64,000 nt of DNA from Planctomycetaceae bacterium (GTDB taxonomy: Bacteria > Planctomycetota > Planctomycetia > Planctomycetales > Planctomycetaceae). Where the stretch lies: positions 62,001-126,000 of the forward strand of contig JAKFWA010000024.1 of NCBI GenBank assembly GCA_021732995.1, written 5' to 3'. Below the pieces are notes generated by a model that searched no databases, had not been told where the DNA came from, and was given only the letters and a program-made list of their open reading frames with translations. The position numbers were made by a program, and so were the translations under genes. Shown here in pieces: positions 48,166-56,121 of this stretch (its first letter is position 1; each line of letters starts with the position of its first letter).

Positions 48166-48233
48166 GTAGGGCGGACAATCCTGTCCGCCTCGGGCGTTGG
48201 ACCTGAAGCGACGGACAGGATTGTCCGTCCTAC
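48166..48233. repeat. Large inverted repeat built of two CGGACAATCCTGTCCG units
   Basis: Two 22-nt arms (48166-48187 and 48212-48233) are inverted copies with one mismatch, separated by 24 nt. Each arm contains a smaller hairpin also found at 43085-43100. It lies just downstream of the DUF1501 stop, ahead of a terminator. Confidence 0.8.
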
Positions 48234-48246
48234 ATGAACTGATTCC

Positions 48247-48286
48247 AAAAGCGGAGTTCCTTGCGAGAGGAACTCCGCTTTTTTCT
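48247..48286 (+). terminator. Rho-independent terminator after DUF1501
   Basis: AAAGCGGAGTTCC (48248-48260) pairs with GGAACTCCGCTTT (48269-48281) and is followed by a T-rich run TTTTTTCTTT. This is a textbook intrinsic terminator about 100 nt past the DUF1501 stop. Confidence 0.92.
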
Positions 48287-48374
48287 TTGGGCTGGCGATC
48301 AAAGAGTGCGGCGTCGAAACTTCTGGAGTTGGCGCAGGTATCAGTGAGTATCTTCTTGCCAGGAACCAGAAATC

Positions 48375-49976
48375 ATGAATCGCAGCCTCGCTCCCTTTTT
48401 GGTGGTCTGCGGCATCGCACTGCTGTGCGGTTGGGCGGTCAGTGGTCATAAGCGAGATCACGCACCGGCTGCGGATTTTCGCGCGACTGAGGACCTTGCG
48501 CCAGCCGTCAAACTGGTGGACGATCATCTGGCCCAGGAGTGGCGGGATAACAAACTGACGCCCGCTGAGATGGCTCCCGACCTGCAGGTGCTGCGACGGT
48601 TGATGCTATCGCTGATGGGCACCGTGCCGTCTGTTGAAGAAGTCCGGCAGTTCGAGGCGGATAATCAGCCTGACCGAGTTGGTCGCTGGACCCAGATGCT
48701 GCTCAACGACCGCCGCTACGCGGATTACATCGCTCAGCGGCTGTCCCGCTGCTTCGTCGGGGCGGACGATGGCCAGTTCATTGTCTTCCGCCGAGACCGC
48801 TTCAACGCCTGGCTCAGCGAGCAACTGCACAATTCCACTCCCTACGACGAGATCGTGCGGAAGATGGTCGCGTCGAAGGGGCTGTGGACGGGGCAGCCGG
48901 AATCCAATTTCATCACGGCTGCGCAGGCCAACGACGATCTGGATGAGAACAAGCTCGCCACCCGATCCGTGCGTGCGTTTCTCGGACAGAGCATGGACTG
49001 TGCTCAGTGCCACGACCACTTCTTCGCCGAATGGAAGCAGCATCAGTTTGCGGGCATCGCGAGTCACTTCGGCAAGACCAAGGTCGCACTCGGCGTCTTT
49101 GAAGATAAAGAAAAAGTCTTCAAGGTTCAGAATCGCAAGACGCTGGAAGATGAGGTCGTAGAACCGGCGGTTCCGTTCCATTCTGACTGGGTGCCTCAGG
49201 AGGGAAAAGAACCGCGGCAGCAGTTGGCCGAGTGGTTCACGCATCCCGAAAACCGTCGGTTTGAGCGAGCGATCGCCAATCGCATGTGGGGCCTGATGTT
49301 CGGCAAGCCGTTCATTGCTCCGGTTGACGACATGCCCAATCCGCCCGAGAAGCCCGATGTCTTAGATCTGATCGGTCGGGATTTTCGTCAGCACAACTGT
49401 GACCTTAGACGCATGGTTCAGGTCATCGTGTCCACACGAGCCTTCCGGCAAGCCAGCGATCACAGTGCAACGGATCCGGAAGAGGTCGACCGGCTGACGA
49501 ATCAGTGGGCCGTGTTTCCGCTGACGCGCCTGCGACCCGAGCAGGTCATCGGCTCGATGCTGCAAGCGTCGTACATCCAGAAGATCGACCAGAACTCGCA
49601 CTTGTTCGTGCGCGGCAACCGCTTCTTCCGCGAGCGGGACTTCGTCCAGGCCTACGGTGACCTTGGCGATCAGGAACTTGTCGACCGAGCAGGGACGATT
49701 CCTCAAGCGTTGCTCCGCATGAACGGCGAGATGACGCGGGACACGATCAAGATCGATCCGCTGTCATCCGCGAACCGCATCTCCAATCAATGCGATACGA
49801 ACAAGGACGTCGTCGAATTGTGCTACCTCGCGTGCCTCGCCCGCCGCCCGACGGCTGAGGAAGAGGCTCATTTCCTGGACGAACTCGGCGACCGCAAAGG
49901 CGACGCCCGCGAAGTCATCGTGGAAGACATCTTCTGGACGCTGTTCAACTCGCCCGAGTTCTCGTGGAACCACTGA
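48375..49976 (+). CDS. DUF1549/DUF1553 protein with CxxCH motif
   Basis: This 533-aa exported protein starts at MNRSLAPFLVV with AGGAACC upstream. The signal segment runs to about residue 25. The DUF1549 part contains QVLRRLMLSLMGTVPSVEEVRQFEAD, YADYIAQRLSRCFVG and NAWLSEQLHNSTPYDEIVRKMVASKG. The CAQCHDHFFAEWKQHQFAGIASHF segment carries a CxxCH haem-type motif. DUF1553 follows: ANRMWGLMFGKPFIAPVDDMPNPP to LFNSPEFSWNH. It is shorter than the 21464 paralogue because it has no N-terminal cytochrome-like or Ig-like part. It probably works with the DUF1501 protein encoded just upstream. Confidence 0.87.
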   Translation: MNRSLAPFLVVCGIALLCGWAVSGHKRDHAPAADFRATEDLAPAVKLVDDHLAQEWRDNKLTPAEMAPDLQVLRRLMLSLMGTVPSVEEVRQFEADNQPDRVGRWTQMLLNDRRYADYIAQRLSRCFVGADDGQFIVFRRDRFNAWLSEQLHNSTPYDEIVRKMVASKGLWTGQPESNFITAAQANDDLDENKLATRSVRAFLGQSMDCAQCHDHFFAEWKQHQFAGIASHFGKTKVALGVFEDKEKVFKVQNRKTLEDEVVEPAVPFHSDWVPQEGKEPRQQLAEWFTHPENRRFERAIANRMWGLMFGKPFIAPVDDMPNPPEKPDVLDLIGRDFRQHNCDLRRMVQVIVSTRAFRQASDHSATDPEEVDRLTNQWAVFPLTRLRPEQVIGSMLQASYIQKIDQNSHLFVRGNRFFRERDFVQAYGDLGDQELVDRAGTIPQALLRMNGEMTRDTIKIDPLSSANRISNQCDTNKDVVELCYLACLARRPTAEEEAHFLDELGDRKGDAREVIVEDIFWTLFNSPEFSWNH

Positions 49977-50005
49977 TCCGGCGAATGGGAATCTTCAGGT
50001 ACGCG

Positions 50006-50566
50006 CTACTGCCAGTAGTTACGATCAAGCGTGCGGTAGTTGATGGCTTCGCTGATGTGCAATGCGTCGATGGCTTCGGCTTGTTGCAGGTCGGCTAGTG
50101 TGCGGGCCACGCGCAGGATCTTGTCGTGAGCGCGGGCTGAGAAGCCCATCTCTTCCATCGCCTGCTTCAGAAGCGTTTCGCCATCTGGCTGCAGTTTGCA
50201 GTGTTGGCGGATCTGCTTCGCCGTCATCTTTCCGTTGACCATTGTTGGCTGACCGACGAAACGGCGCTGCTGGATTTCACGCGCGATCATGACCTGTTCG
50301 CGCATCTTCTCGCTCGTCGTTCCGACCGTGGTATCGGACAGCTCGCGAAAGGGGACGTTCGGGACTTCGATGTGGATGTCGATACGATCGAGCAGTGGAC
50401 CGCTGATGCGGCCGAGGTAGCGTTCGATCTGCATCGGATTGCAGTTGCACTGCCGGCGCGGGTCACCTCGATAGCCGCAGGGGCAGGGAGGATTTCCATC
50501 GCCTTGCAAAGCTGCTGGAAAGAACAGTCTTTCTCGCAGAAATTCTTGGGGCTTCGCTGTTAGCAA
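50006..50566 (-). pseudogene. comM: C-terminal remnant of a ComM/YifB Mg-chelatase-like ATPase
   Basis: The open frame encodes only the last third of ComM/YifB. Intact motifs are CPCGYRGDPRRQCNCNPMQIERYLGRISGPLLDRIDIHIEVP and the C-terminal helices ending EAINYRTLDRNYW. Before CPCGY the sequence is degenerate. Fragments such as EFLRERL and FFPA align to family segments EVLRQPLE and TFPA, but the intervening conserved residues and the usual LVAAMN are missing or frameshifted. The N-terminal Lon-like and Walker A parts are absent, and the only start is TTG. It is a decayed gene at the border of the accessory region. Further decayed traces may reach about 50600. The stretch 50567-50720 has no recognisable gene. 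Confidence 0.8.
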
Positions 50567-50720
50567 TCATTCTTTACGAGCTTACAGGCTAGTCGAACGC
50601 CCAATCGGGAGGTCACTCAGTCTTCATGAGTGGCCATCTCGCCCCGATTCTGAGTGGACTTCCTTTTCGCAGTCCTGACCTGCCCGTTTCACTATCCGTC
50701 GAGCTGGCTTCCAGTTTTTG

Positions 50721-50749
50721 CTGAGCCACTTCTGCATCAGCTCTCGCTC
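50721..50749 (+). promoter_or_regulatory. Putative ECF sigma promoter element, copy A
   Basis: CTGAGC, 10 bases, then TCAGCTCTCGCTC. It is gapless with the three other copies (51638, 56020, 55958 reverse). A T-run (TTTTT) lies just before it. It is 44 nt before the small membrane ORF and would also serve the zinc-ribbon gene. A TGACAGG/CCTGTCA hairpin (50754-50774) lies between it and the ORF. Confidence 0.6.
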
Positions 50750-50792
50750 TCTATGACAGGGACATTTCCTGTCACTCTTTAGGGGCGAAACT

Positions 50793-50960
50793 GTGATTCA
50801 ACAGATGTGCCTGAACGCCGCCATCGTGATCGGCTGTCTGTTTGCATTCGCCTTCGTGCAAGGCTTCGTCGCCAGTATGGCCCAAGGATTCAATCTCCGA
50901 ACAAGACCCAAACTGAGGATCTTCGTCGGAGATCGTGAGTCAGTGACCAACAACCAGTGA
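50793..50960 (+). CDS. Small predicted membrane protein, 55 aa
   Basis: This ORF is too short for routine calling. It has a GTG start at 50793 with AGGGG about 8 nt upstream and runs to a TGA at 50958. The protein has one hydrophobic helix (NAAIVIGCLFAFAFVQGFVA) followed by a basic, polar tail (NLRTRPKLRIFVGD). It lies 44 nt downstream of copy A of the shared 29-nt element and 52 nt before the next gene on the same strand. Start signal, promoter-like element and membrane helix support it, but no homology is recognised. On this evidence it is a plausible member of the sigma-factor regulon. Confidence 0.45.
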   Translation: MIQQMCLNAAIVIGCLFAFAFVQGFVASMAQGFNLRTRPKLRIFVGDRESVTNNQ

Positions 50961-51012
50961 GTGGACGCCGCATTCGAATGGACCGCAAACGTCTTCGAAT
51001 GAGGTGGCAACA

Positions 51013-51528
51013 ATGCGTCCAAGAGCGGCGAAGCTTCCCAGCCTGTGTGCGTCGTCGAAGTCGAACAAAGCTGTCCAAAGCTGGTTCGAAATCGTGTCGT
51101 CTGCATTGGAATCAGGTGAGGTGGTGAGGATCACCAAGACCGAACAGCAGAACCCTGAATTCGAGAAACTTGTCGAAGGATATGGGACGATTGAACGTCC
51201 GATCGAACGAGACATCGGGAAGCGGTGGTACTTGAGCGTGGTTGAGAATGGCCCCTTCTACACCCTCAAGTTGATGGCATTGCCCGAGCAGCCGATTTGG
51301 GATTGGGCTGCGGAACGGCGACCTCTACGCCCAAGCGAAGCCAAGAATCGAAGGGTTGTGTTTCCGCTGATTGCTGTCGAATGCATGAACTGCGGAGCCT
51401 TCCTGGAAGTTCATTTCGACGTTCAGGAATCTTGCGATAGCTGCGGAGCGATCACCTACCAACGAATGTGGTGGGCATGGAACCCGGCTTTGTCTGAGTG
51501 GTGCCGGATCGACGAGATCGAGGTTTAG
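51013..51528 (+). CDS. Zinc-ribbon-containing protein, function unknown
   Basis: This protein has 171 aa from an ATG at 51013, with GAGG 8 nt upstream; a GTG at 51004 is less likely. Near residues 128-147 is a two-cysteine-pair cluster, C-x2-C (CMNC) and C-x2-C (CDSC), about 15 residues apart, as in small zinc ribbons. It is followed by an aromatic segment YQRMWWAWNPALSEW. No signal peptide or membrane helix is apparent. I do not recognise the family. It is in tandem with the small membrane ORF downstream of regulatory copy A and probably cotranscribed with it. Confidence 0.6.
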   Translation: MRPRAAKLPSLCASSKSNKAVQSWFEIVSSALESGEVVRITKTEQQNPEFEKLVEGYGTIERPIERDIGKRWYLSVVENGPFYTLKLMALPEQPIWDWAAERRPLRPSEAKNRRVVFPLIAVECMNCGAFLEVHFDVQESCDSCGAITYQRMWWAWNPALSEWCRIDEIEV

Positions 51529-51637
51529 GCGTCCGAGGAGCGACGCCATTTCGGATGCTTCCAACAGGACAGTCTCATTCCATCACAGACTGGTGGCGAT
51601 GGCCGGTCGTGCGTACCGAGAATTCTTTCTGCTTTTT

Positions 51638-51666
51638 CTGAGCCGTGCAGGCATCGGCTCCCGCTC
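51638..51666 (+). promoter_or_regulatory. Putative ECF sigma promoter element, copy B
   Basis: CTGAGC, 10 bases, then TCGGCTCCCGCTC, the exact consensus of the four copies. It is preceded by TTTTT. It lies 139 nt before the J-like/DUF1080 gene in the 277-bp gap 51529-51805, which holds nothing else recognisable. Confidence 0.65.
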
Positions 51667-51805
51667 ATTTGAATAGAGACAGGTCCGTCACCCATCCACT
51701 TCGAAATGGACCAACTACTGCTCGGCAAAAATGCTCTTCAACTAAGGCACAAAGGCGTTGCCGACACCGAGTGTTCGCTCCTCACAACAATCGGACTGGA
51801 ATCAA

Positions 51806-53038
51806 ATGGCTGATGATTTCGATGGTTATCGAAAATGGCTCGGCATCCCAGGAAAGAAAGGGCTGCCATCACACTACGAACTGCTCGGGCTCTCTCTGGA
51901 TGAAGATGATCCTGATGTCATTCGAGCAACGGCAGAACAACGGAGACGGTTCGTCGAGTCCAAGCGTGGTGATGGGCATGACGGCGTTGTCACCGAGATT
52001 CTCTACCGGATTGGTGAAGCTCAGGCCACGCTGCTGAATGCCCAATTGCGACGTGACTATGACAGGCGAATGAACCTGTTCGACAAGCGGCATAAGAGCC
52101 GCCAAGTCGATCCAAACGGGACTCGATCGACTGTCAGTTCCCAGCCAGGAAGAACGGTTGGAGAAGAGTCGGGCATCGTAATGACCGCCATCAAGGTCAT
52201 GGCAGTGGTGTGCGTCGGCTTTGGAGTGATGGCGTGGTTCAGTTTTCAATTGCCAGCCAACAAGTCATCGAAAGAAGCCACGGCTGCACAAGTTCCACTG
52301 CAACCGGCGTCAGCCGACAACTCACCTAAAGAGAAGCCACCTGAAGAGCCCAAGAAAGAGCTGGTCGTTGAAAGACCGCAAACAGCACCGCCAGTCGAAG
52401 TTGCCCAAGTCGCTATTCAACCCAAGCCCGCTCCCAAAAAACCAATCAAACCAGCGGAAGAGAAAGAACCAAAAGCTGAGGCCGAAGAAGTGCTGTTGCT
52501 TGCCGATGATTCGTTGGATGCATGGCAGGCCCCCAAGAAGGGCGAAGATACATCCAATTGGAAAGTCACCGATGGTGTCTTAACCCGCATCGCCAAAGGG
52601 CCGTCGCTGCGGACGAAGCAGACCTACCGTGACTTTGAGTTGCACCTAGAATTCAAGCTGCGTTCAAAGTGCGGAAGCGGCGTCTTATTGCGAGGCAGAT
52701 ACGAAGTTCAATTATTGGACTCAGATTGGCGAACTCGTACCGGTGCTCCAGCACCTGCGATGAGTCGGTGCGGGGCCATTTATGGTCAAGCGGCTCCATC
52801 CAAAGACGTTTACAAAGGCCCCAATAAGTGGAACACCCTCGACATCAAGCTGGTTGATGATGTCGTGACAGTTCGCATGAACGAAACTGTGATCATCGAC
52901 AACTTCACCATTCAAGCAACGTCGCCCGCCGCACTAGATCAGAATGAGTCCGATCCTGGCCCGATTCTGCTGCAATCACCGGAAGAGGTCGGGCAGGAAT
53001 TTCGAAACATTCGGATCAAGCCCATTGAACCTTCATGA
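51806..53038 (+). CDS. J-like domain - membrane helix - DUF1080 protein
   Basis: This protein has 410 aa from MADDFDGYRKWLGI. Upstream codons from 51758 look non-coding, and the paralogue at 57237 starts at the same point. Residues 1-95 resemble a DnaJ-like helical domain (HYELLGLSLDEDDPDVIRATAEQRRRF... LLNAQLRRDYDRRM) without an HPD motif. One membrane helix is at about 123-147. A Pro/Glu/Lys linker follows, and from about residue 230 a DUF1080 (3-keto-disaccharide hydrolase-like, concanavalin fold) domain containing TYRDFELHLEFKLRSKCGSGVLLRGRYEVQLLDS and GPNKWNTLDIKLVDD. The C-terminus would be outside the cytoplasm. The first 148 residues are about 84 percent identical (hand count) to the 57237 protein; the rest differs entirely. 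Confidence 0.82.
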   Translation: MADDFDGYRKWLGIPGKKGLPSHYELLGLSLDEDDPDVIRATAEQRRRFVESKRGDGHDGVVTEILYRIGEAQATLLNAQLRRDYDRRMNLFDKRHKSRQVDPNGTRSTVSSQPGRTVGEESGIVMTAIKVMAVVCVGFGVMAWFSFQLPANKSSKEATAAQVPLQPASADNSPKEKPPEEPKKELVVERPQTAPPVEVAQVAIQPKPAPKKPIKPAEEKEPKAEAEEVLLLADDSLDAWQAPKKGEDTSNWKVTDGVLTRIAKGPSLRTKQTYRDFELHLEFKLRSKCGSGVLLRGRYEVQLLDSDWRTRTGAPAPAMSRCGAIYGQAAPSKDVYKGPNKWNTLDIKLVDDVVTVRMNETVIIDNFTIQATSPAALDQNESDPGPILLQSPEEVGQEFRNIRIKPIEPS

Positions 53039-53077
53039 CTGAAGGCATGCCCGACGCAACAGCGTCTACTTTTCACT

Positions 53078-53575
53078 TCACGGGTAGCAGCTATCTCCAG
53101 TTTTGGTTGCTCGCCAAGACTCTGATTCACGCAGCAAGCTCGATATCTCTGAAGCGACCTTCGGATCGAGTTCAAGCAACGTGACAATAGCCTCAGCAGA
53201 AAGATGAGGTTCGTCAGTGCAAGCGATCTCACGCAAGGTGCTGCTTGCTAAAGGCGTCCTGACAAAGAGCTGACGCACAGCAAGAACGGCGGCCATCCGA
53301 GTGCGAGGGTGTCCGTCCGAGAGCAGTCGCTCAATGGTTCCGTGATATCCTTCAACGTATTCTGGTCCCATGCTTTCGCACTGTTCGCAGAGGACGTCGA
53401 GAACGAGGCATTTCACGTTGGAGTCGCTGCCATCCAACTCACGCCTGAGTGCTGGCCAGCAAGTATCCCAGCCTGCTACTGAGATCCGACACCACAGTTC
53501 AGTTGCTGTGTATGACGTGACTGACTCAGCAAATTCTCGCAGCAGAGCGGGCAATCTTTCAGCAAACGAATCCAT
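53078..53575 (-). CDS. HEAT-repeat-like protein
   Basis: This is a 165-aa all-helical protein. Repeating pairs of helices resemble HEAT repeats: WPALRRELDGSDSNVKCLVLDVLCEQC, IERLLSDGHPRTRMAAVLAVRQLF, TDEPHLSAEAIVTLLELDPKVASEI. It has no signal peptide. AGGAAG lies 5 nt before the ATG. The gene starts 24 nt after the kinase stop on the same strand, so it is the third gene of a sigma-kinase-HEAT operon. It probably mediates protein contacts in the signalling pathway (inference). The family cannot be named more precisely. Confidence 0.65.
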   Translation of the reverse strand: MDSFAERLPALLREFAESVTSYTATELWCRISVAGWDTCWPALRRELDGSDSNVKCLVLDVLCEQCESMGPEYVEGYHGTIERLLSDGHPRTRMAAVLAVRQLFVRTPLASSTLREIACTDEPHLSAEAIVTLLELDPKVASEISSLLRESESWRATKTGDSCYP

Positions 53576-53599
53576 GTCGCTTCCTGGTCTTTTGCGGGC

Positions 53600-55315
53600 T
53601 TACTGGCCCGTTTTGGCAACGACTTCTAGCTCTCCAGTATTGCCACGCCCGCTCAGATCTCGAACGGTCTTTCCGTCGATGCTTTTGGCGGCGTAAACAA
53701 CCAGCGTCTGGTCGTCGGATGAGAACTCGTTGTCGGGTCGAAAGCGGTCCAGATAGCGTTCGCCACTGCTGATCCGCACGCCTCTTAGATCACCCTTGAA
53801 TCGAGCGATTGGATTAGTCAGGCCGACATCACCCAATACAAATTTTGTACTTGTGTCGTCGGCATCACTGCCCGGCCCCGTGTGGACTAGATCGCCATTG
53901 AGGTAGAGCCGAGTCTCAGTCTCCGTAAAGACTCCGGCAATGTGCGACCACTCATTCGCCGGGACTGCAATGGGTGTGTTGATCATGCCTCCGACGTACT
54001 CGGCAGACAGAACAGCCCCGCAAACTCCGATTCCCACCCCGTACTTTGTTGGGACATCAGAGCCAATAACGAATTGGCAATCGGCCTTGGTGTATGGATC
54101 TGGCTTCACCCAAGCTTCTAGAGTCACCGGAAGTTTTCGTTCCACTGGTGTGACGATCCTGGTCTGTCCATCGAAATGGATGACTTCACTCTTGGAGACT
54201 GGAATTTCTGGTCTATTCCATGCCGTAGCAGCTCCGGCCAAAGCAAGAACTATCAAAGCAGCTACCCAGACGAGCCACCACTTGGTCTTCTTTGTGCTCT
54301 CAAGCCAGCCACGAAGCTCATTCGCCATCACCTCCGCAGACTCGAAACGATCAGCGGGATGCTTGGCCATTGCCTTGGAGCACGTGATTTCAAGAGCGAC
54401 GGGCAATGAAGGACTTGCCGCACGAAGCAAGGTTGGTTGCCGAAACAGGATCTGTTCTCGCAACTCCGCTTGGTTCCGAGCTTGAAATGGCGACTTCCCA
54501 GACAGAAGCTCAAACAAGAGCACGCCCAAGGCATGCACGTCGCAACGACCATCAAGTAGTTGTGTCTCCTGCATCAATTGTTCGGGAGCCATGTAGGAAA
54601 GTGTGCCGCTCGCAGCGGCTCTTCCCTTTCGAATTTCATCAAACGTGCAAGCCACGCCAAAGTCAGCAATTCGTGGCTTGCCCTCGGCATCAATGAGAAT
54701 GTTCTCAGGTTTGATGTCCCTGTGGAGACAATCTTGCTTGTGAGCGTGATGGAGGGCGTCTGCTATCGTTGCTACTAGGCCAACGGCTTCGTGTACCGTT
54801 AATCGTTTGGTTCGAATGGCATCGGCGAGAGTTCTGCCTTCTACAAGTTCGAATACCAAGAACATCATTCCATCGTGCTCGCCGCAATCATAGACGCCGA
54901 CGATGCCAGGATGTTTCAATCGAGCCACACGCCGAGCCTCATCGAGAAGGAGGTCACAGGACGTTCGAGCATGCCCTATCTTTACAGCGACGACTCGTCT
55001 CAACTGAAAATCGAACGCACGGTAAACCTGCCCATAGCCACCTCGTCCAAGCAACTCGTCCAGCCGATATCGGTTTGAAAGCAGTTCCCCAGTGAGACTC
55101 TTAGCCACCGCCTCACGATCATCAGTCAGCGGCCTGGCCGCATCACGTTTGAGCCATGCGGTTTGCTTAAGGGCATCGATTCTGGTTTGAAGCTCCGTCG
55201 TCAAATGCGGCCACTCGGTACAGAGTTCCGCAGCAGGGACATCTTTCCCCTCGTCGAAGGCTTCTTCCCACTTTACGAGAAGGTCAGCAAGCAGGTCTGA
55301 ATCGTGGCTATTCAA
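53600..55315 (-). CDS. Transmembrane Ser/Thr kinase with C-terminal LamG/concanavalin-like domain
   Basis: This is a 571-aa receptor-like kinase. Residues 75-340 are a Hanks kinase: [37 protein letters not shown], and MAPEQL. A membrane helix follows ([21 protein letters not shown], about 350-372). The outer part is a LamG/concanavalin-like sandwich: [35 protein letters not shown] and [17 protein letters not shown]. The kinase faces the cytosol and the LamG domain the outside, giving a sensor topology. Its start overlaps the end of the ECF sigma gene by 8 bp, so the two are coupled. Kinase control of the sigma factor, possibly replacing an anti-sigma factor, is likely but not shown. Confidence 0.88.
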   Translation of the reverse strand: MNSHDSDLLADLLVKWEEAFDEGKDVPAAELCTEWPHLTTELQTRIDALKQTAWLKRDAARPLTDDREAVAKSLTGELLSNRYRLDELLGRGGYGQVYRAFDFQLRRVVAVKIGHARTSCDLLLDEARRVARLKHPGIVGVYDCGEHDGMMFLVFELVEGRTLADAIRTKRLTVHEAVGLVATIADALHHAHKQDCLHRDIKPENILIDAEGKPRIADFGVACTFDEIRKGRAAASGTLSYMAPEQLMQETQLLDGRCDVHALGVLLFELLSGKSPFQARNQAELREQILFRQPTLLRAASPSLPVALEITCSKAMAKHPADRFESAEVMANELRGWLESTKKTKWWLVWVAALIVLALAGAATAWNRPEIPVSKSEVIHFDGQTRIVTPVERKLPVTLEAWVKPDPYTKADCQFVIGSDVPTKYGVGIGVCGAVLSAEYVGGMINTPIAVPANEWSHIAGVFTETETRLYLNGDLVHTGPGSDADDTSTKFVLGDVGLTNPIARFKGDLRGVRISSGERYLDRFRPDNEFSSDDQTLVVYAAKSIDGKTVRDLSGRGNTGELEVVAKTGQ

Positions 55316-55898
55316 GGTCTTCGAATCCGTGAGCTTTGTCCTTCAGAAGCAGGCGAGCCCCCTGAAACCTACGCTTCAGGGTCGCTAGGCTGACGCCTAA
55401 AACAGCAGCCGCATTTACTTGAGTAAGCCCGTCGTACCAGAGCAAGCTAAACACTTCTCGCTCAGGGTCGGGTAGTTGTTCGACGGCCTCATGAAAGTCG
55501 GTCCAAGCAGCGACGCTATCTGGTTCTGTGTTTGCATCTGATTGTTCTGCCAACATTTCACTATGGTCGGTGTCGTGGTGGGCTCCGAGTCCCTCGGGAC
55601 CGAAATACGATCGAGCGAGATCCACAAGTTCTCGGCGAATTTGGACAGCAGCCAATCCATAAAACTTCCTGGCGGACTCCGGCTTAACGGTGGTAAGAGC
55701 ACGGTGCAGCCGAAGAAGGCTGGCCTGCAAAACATCATCGGTATCGCTCCACCGACCCACATTTGGGTAGGTCTTCAACATCCGTCGAGCCATCGTTCTA
55801 AGCCGATCACAGCAGTGCTCAATAATGGTCCGCCTCGATTCGGGACACCCAGCCGAGAGCAGAAGCAGTTGCCGCTGAAGTTCACTCGTATGACCCAT
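55308..55898 (-). CDS. ECF-type RNA polymerase sigma factor
   Basis: This protein has 196 aa from [16 protein letters not shown] precedes the ATG at 55898. An in-frame start at 55976 would overlap the element upstream. Region 2 is present ([35 protein letters not shown]). Region 4 is a helix-turn-helix: [44 protein letters not shown]. It belongs to the planctomycete ECF groups associated with Ser/Thr kinases. It is first in an operon with the LamG kinase and the HEAT-like gene. Copy D of the 29-nt element lies 60 nt upstream and points at it, suggesting autoregulation. Confidence 0.9.
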   Translation of the reverse strand: MGHTSELQRQLLLLSAGCPESRRTIIEHCCDRLRTMARRMLKTYPNVGRWSDTDDVLQASLLRLHRALTTVKPESARKFYGLAAVQIRRELVDLARSYFGPEGLGAHHDTDHSEMLAEQSDANTEPDSVAAWTDFHEAVEQLPDPEREVFSLLWYDGLTQVNAAAVLGVSLATLKRRFQGARLLLKDKAHGFEDLE

Positions 55899-55957
55899 GC
55901 AGGTTCCCTTTCGGCGGTTGCCAAATCTGAACGATGAGGTCCGCCTTCTAACTAACT

Positions 55958-55986
55958 GAGCGGAAGCCGAACGCAAAGTAGCTCAG
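55958..55986 (-). promoter_or_regulatory. Putative ECF sigma promoter element, copy D (autoregulation)
   Basis: Read on the minus strand: CTGAGC, 10 bases, then TCGGCTTCCGCTC. It is oriented toward the sigma gene and ends 60 nt before its ATG. Copy C starts 34 nt away on the other strand, forming a divergent promoter pair. Confidence 0.65.
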
Positions 55987-56019
55987 GCTGGACCCAAAAT
56001 TCTCGAATCTGGACAAAAA

Positions 56020-56048
56020 CTGAGCTAGTTGAGCCTCGGTTCCCGCTC
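56020..56048 (+). promoter_or_regulatory. Putative ECF sigma promoter element, copy C
   Basis: CTGAGC, 10 bases, then TCGGTTCCCGCTC, preceded by AAAAA. It ends 73 nt before the coiled-coil membrane gene at 56122 and would also serve the J-like/TIGR03067 gene that follows 20 nt after it. Confidence 0.65.
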
Positions 56049-56121
56049 AGTCTTGTGGATGGGTTGTCATCAGAACCAGATCTGCCATTCCAATCCTCTA
56101 CGACATGAGAGCCACATCGGA

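Noticed and set aside
48166-48286. Possible CRISPR-like repeats
   Set aside because: Only one inverted pair and one terminator hairpin; there are no regularly spaced direct repeats.
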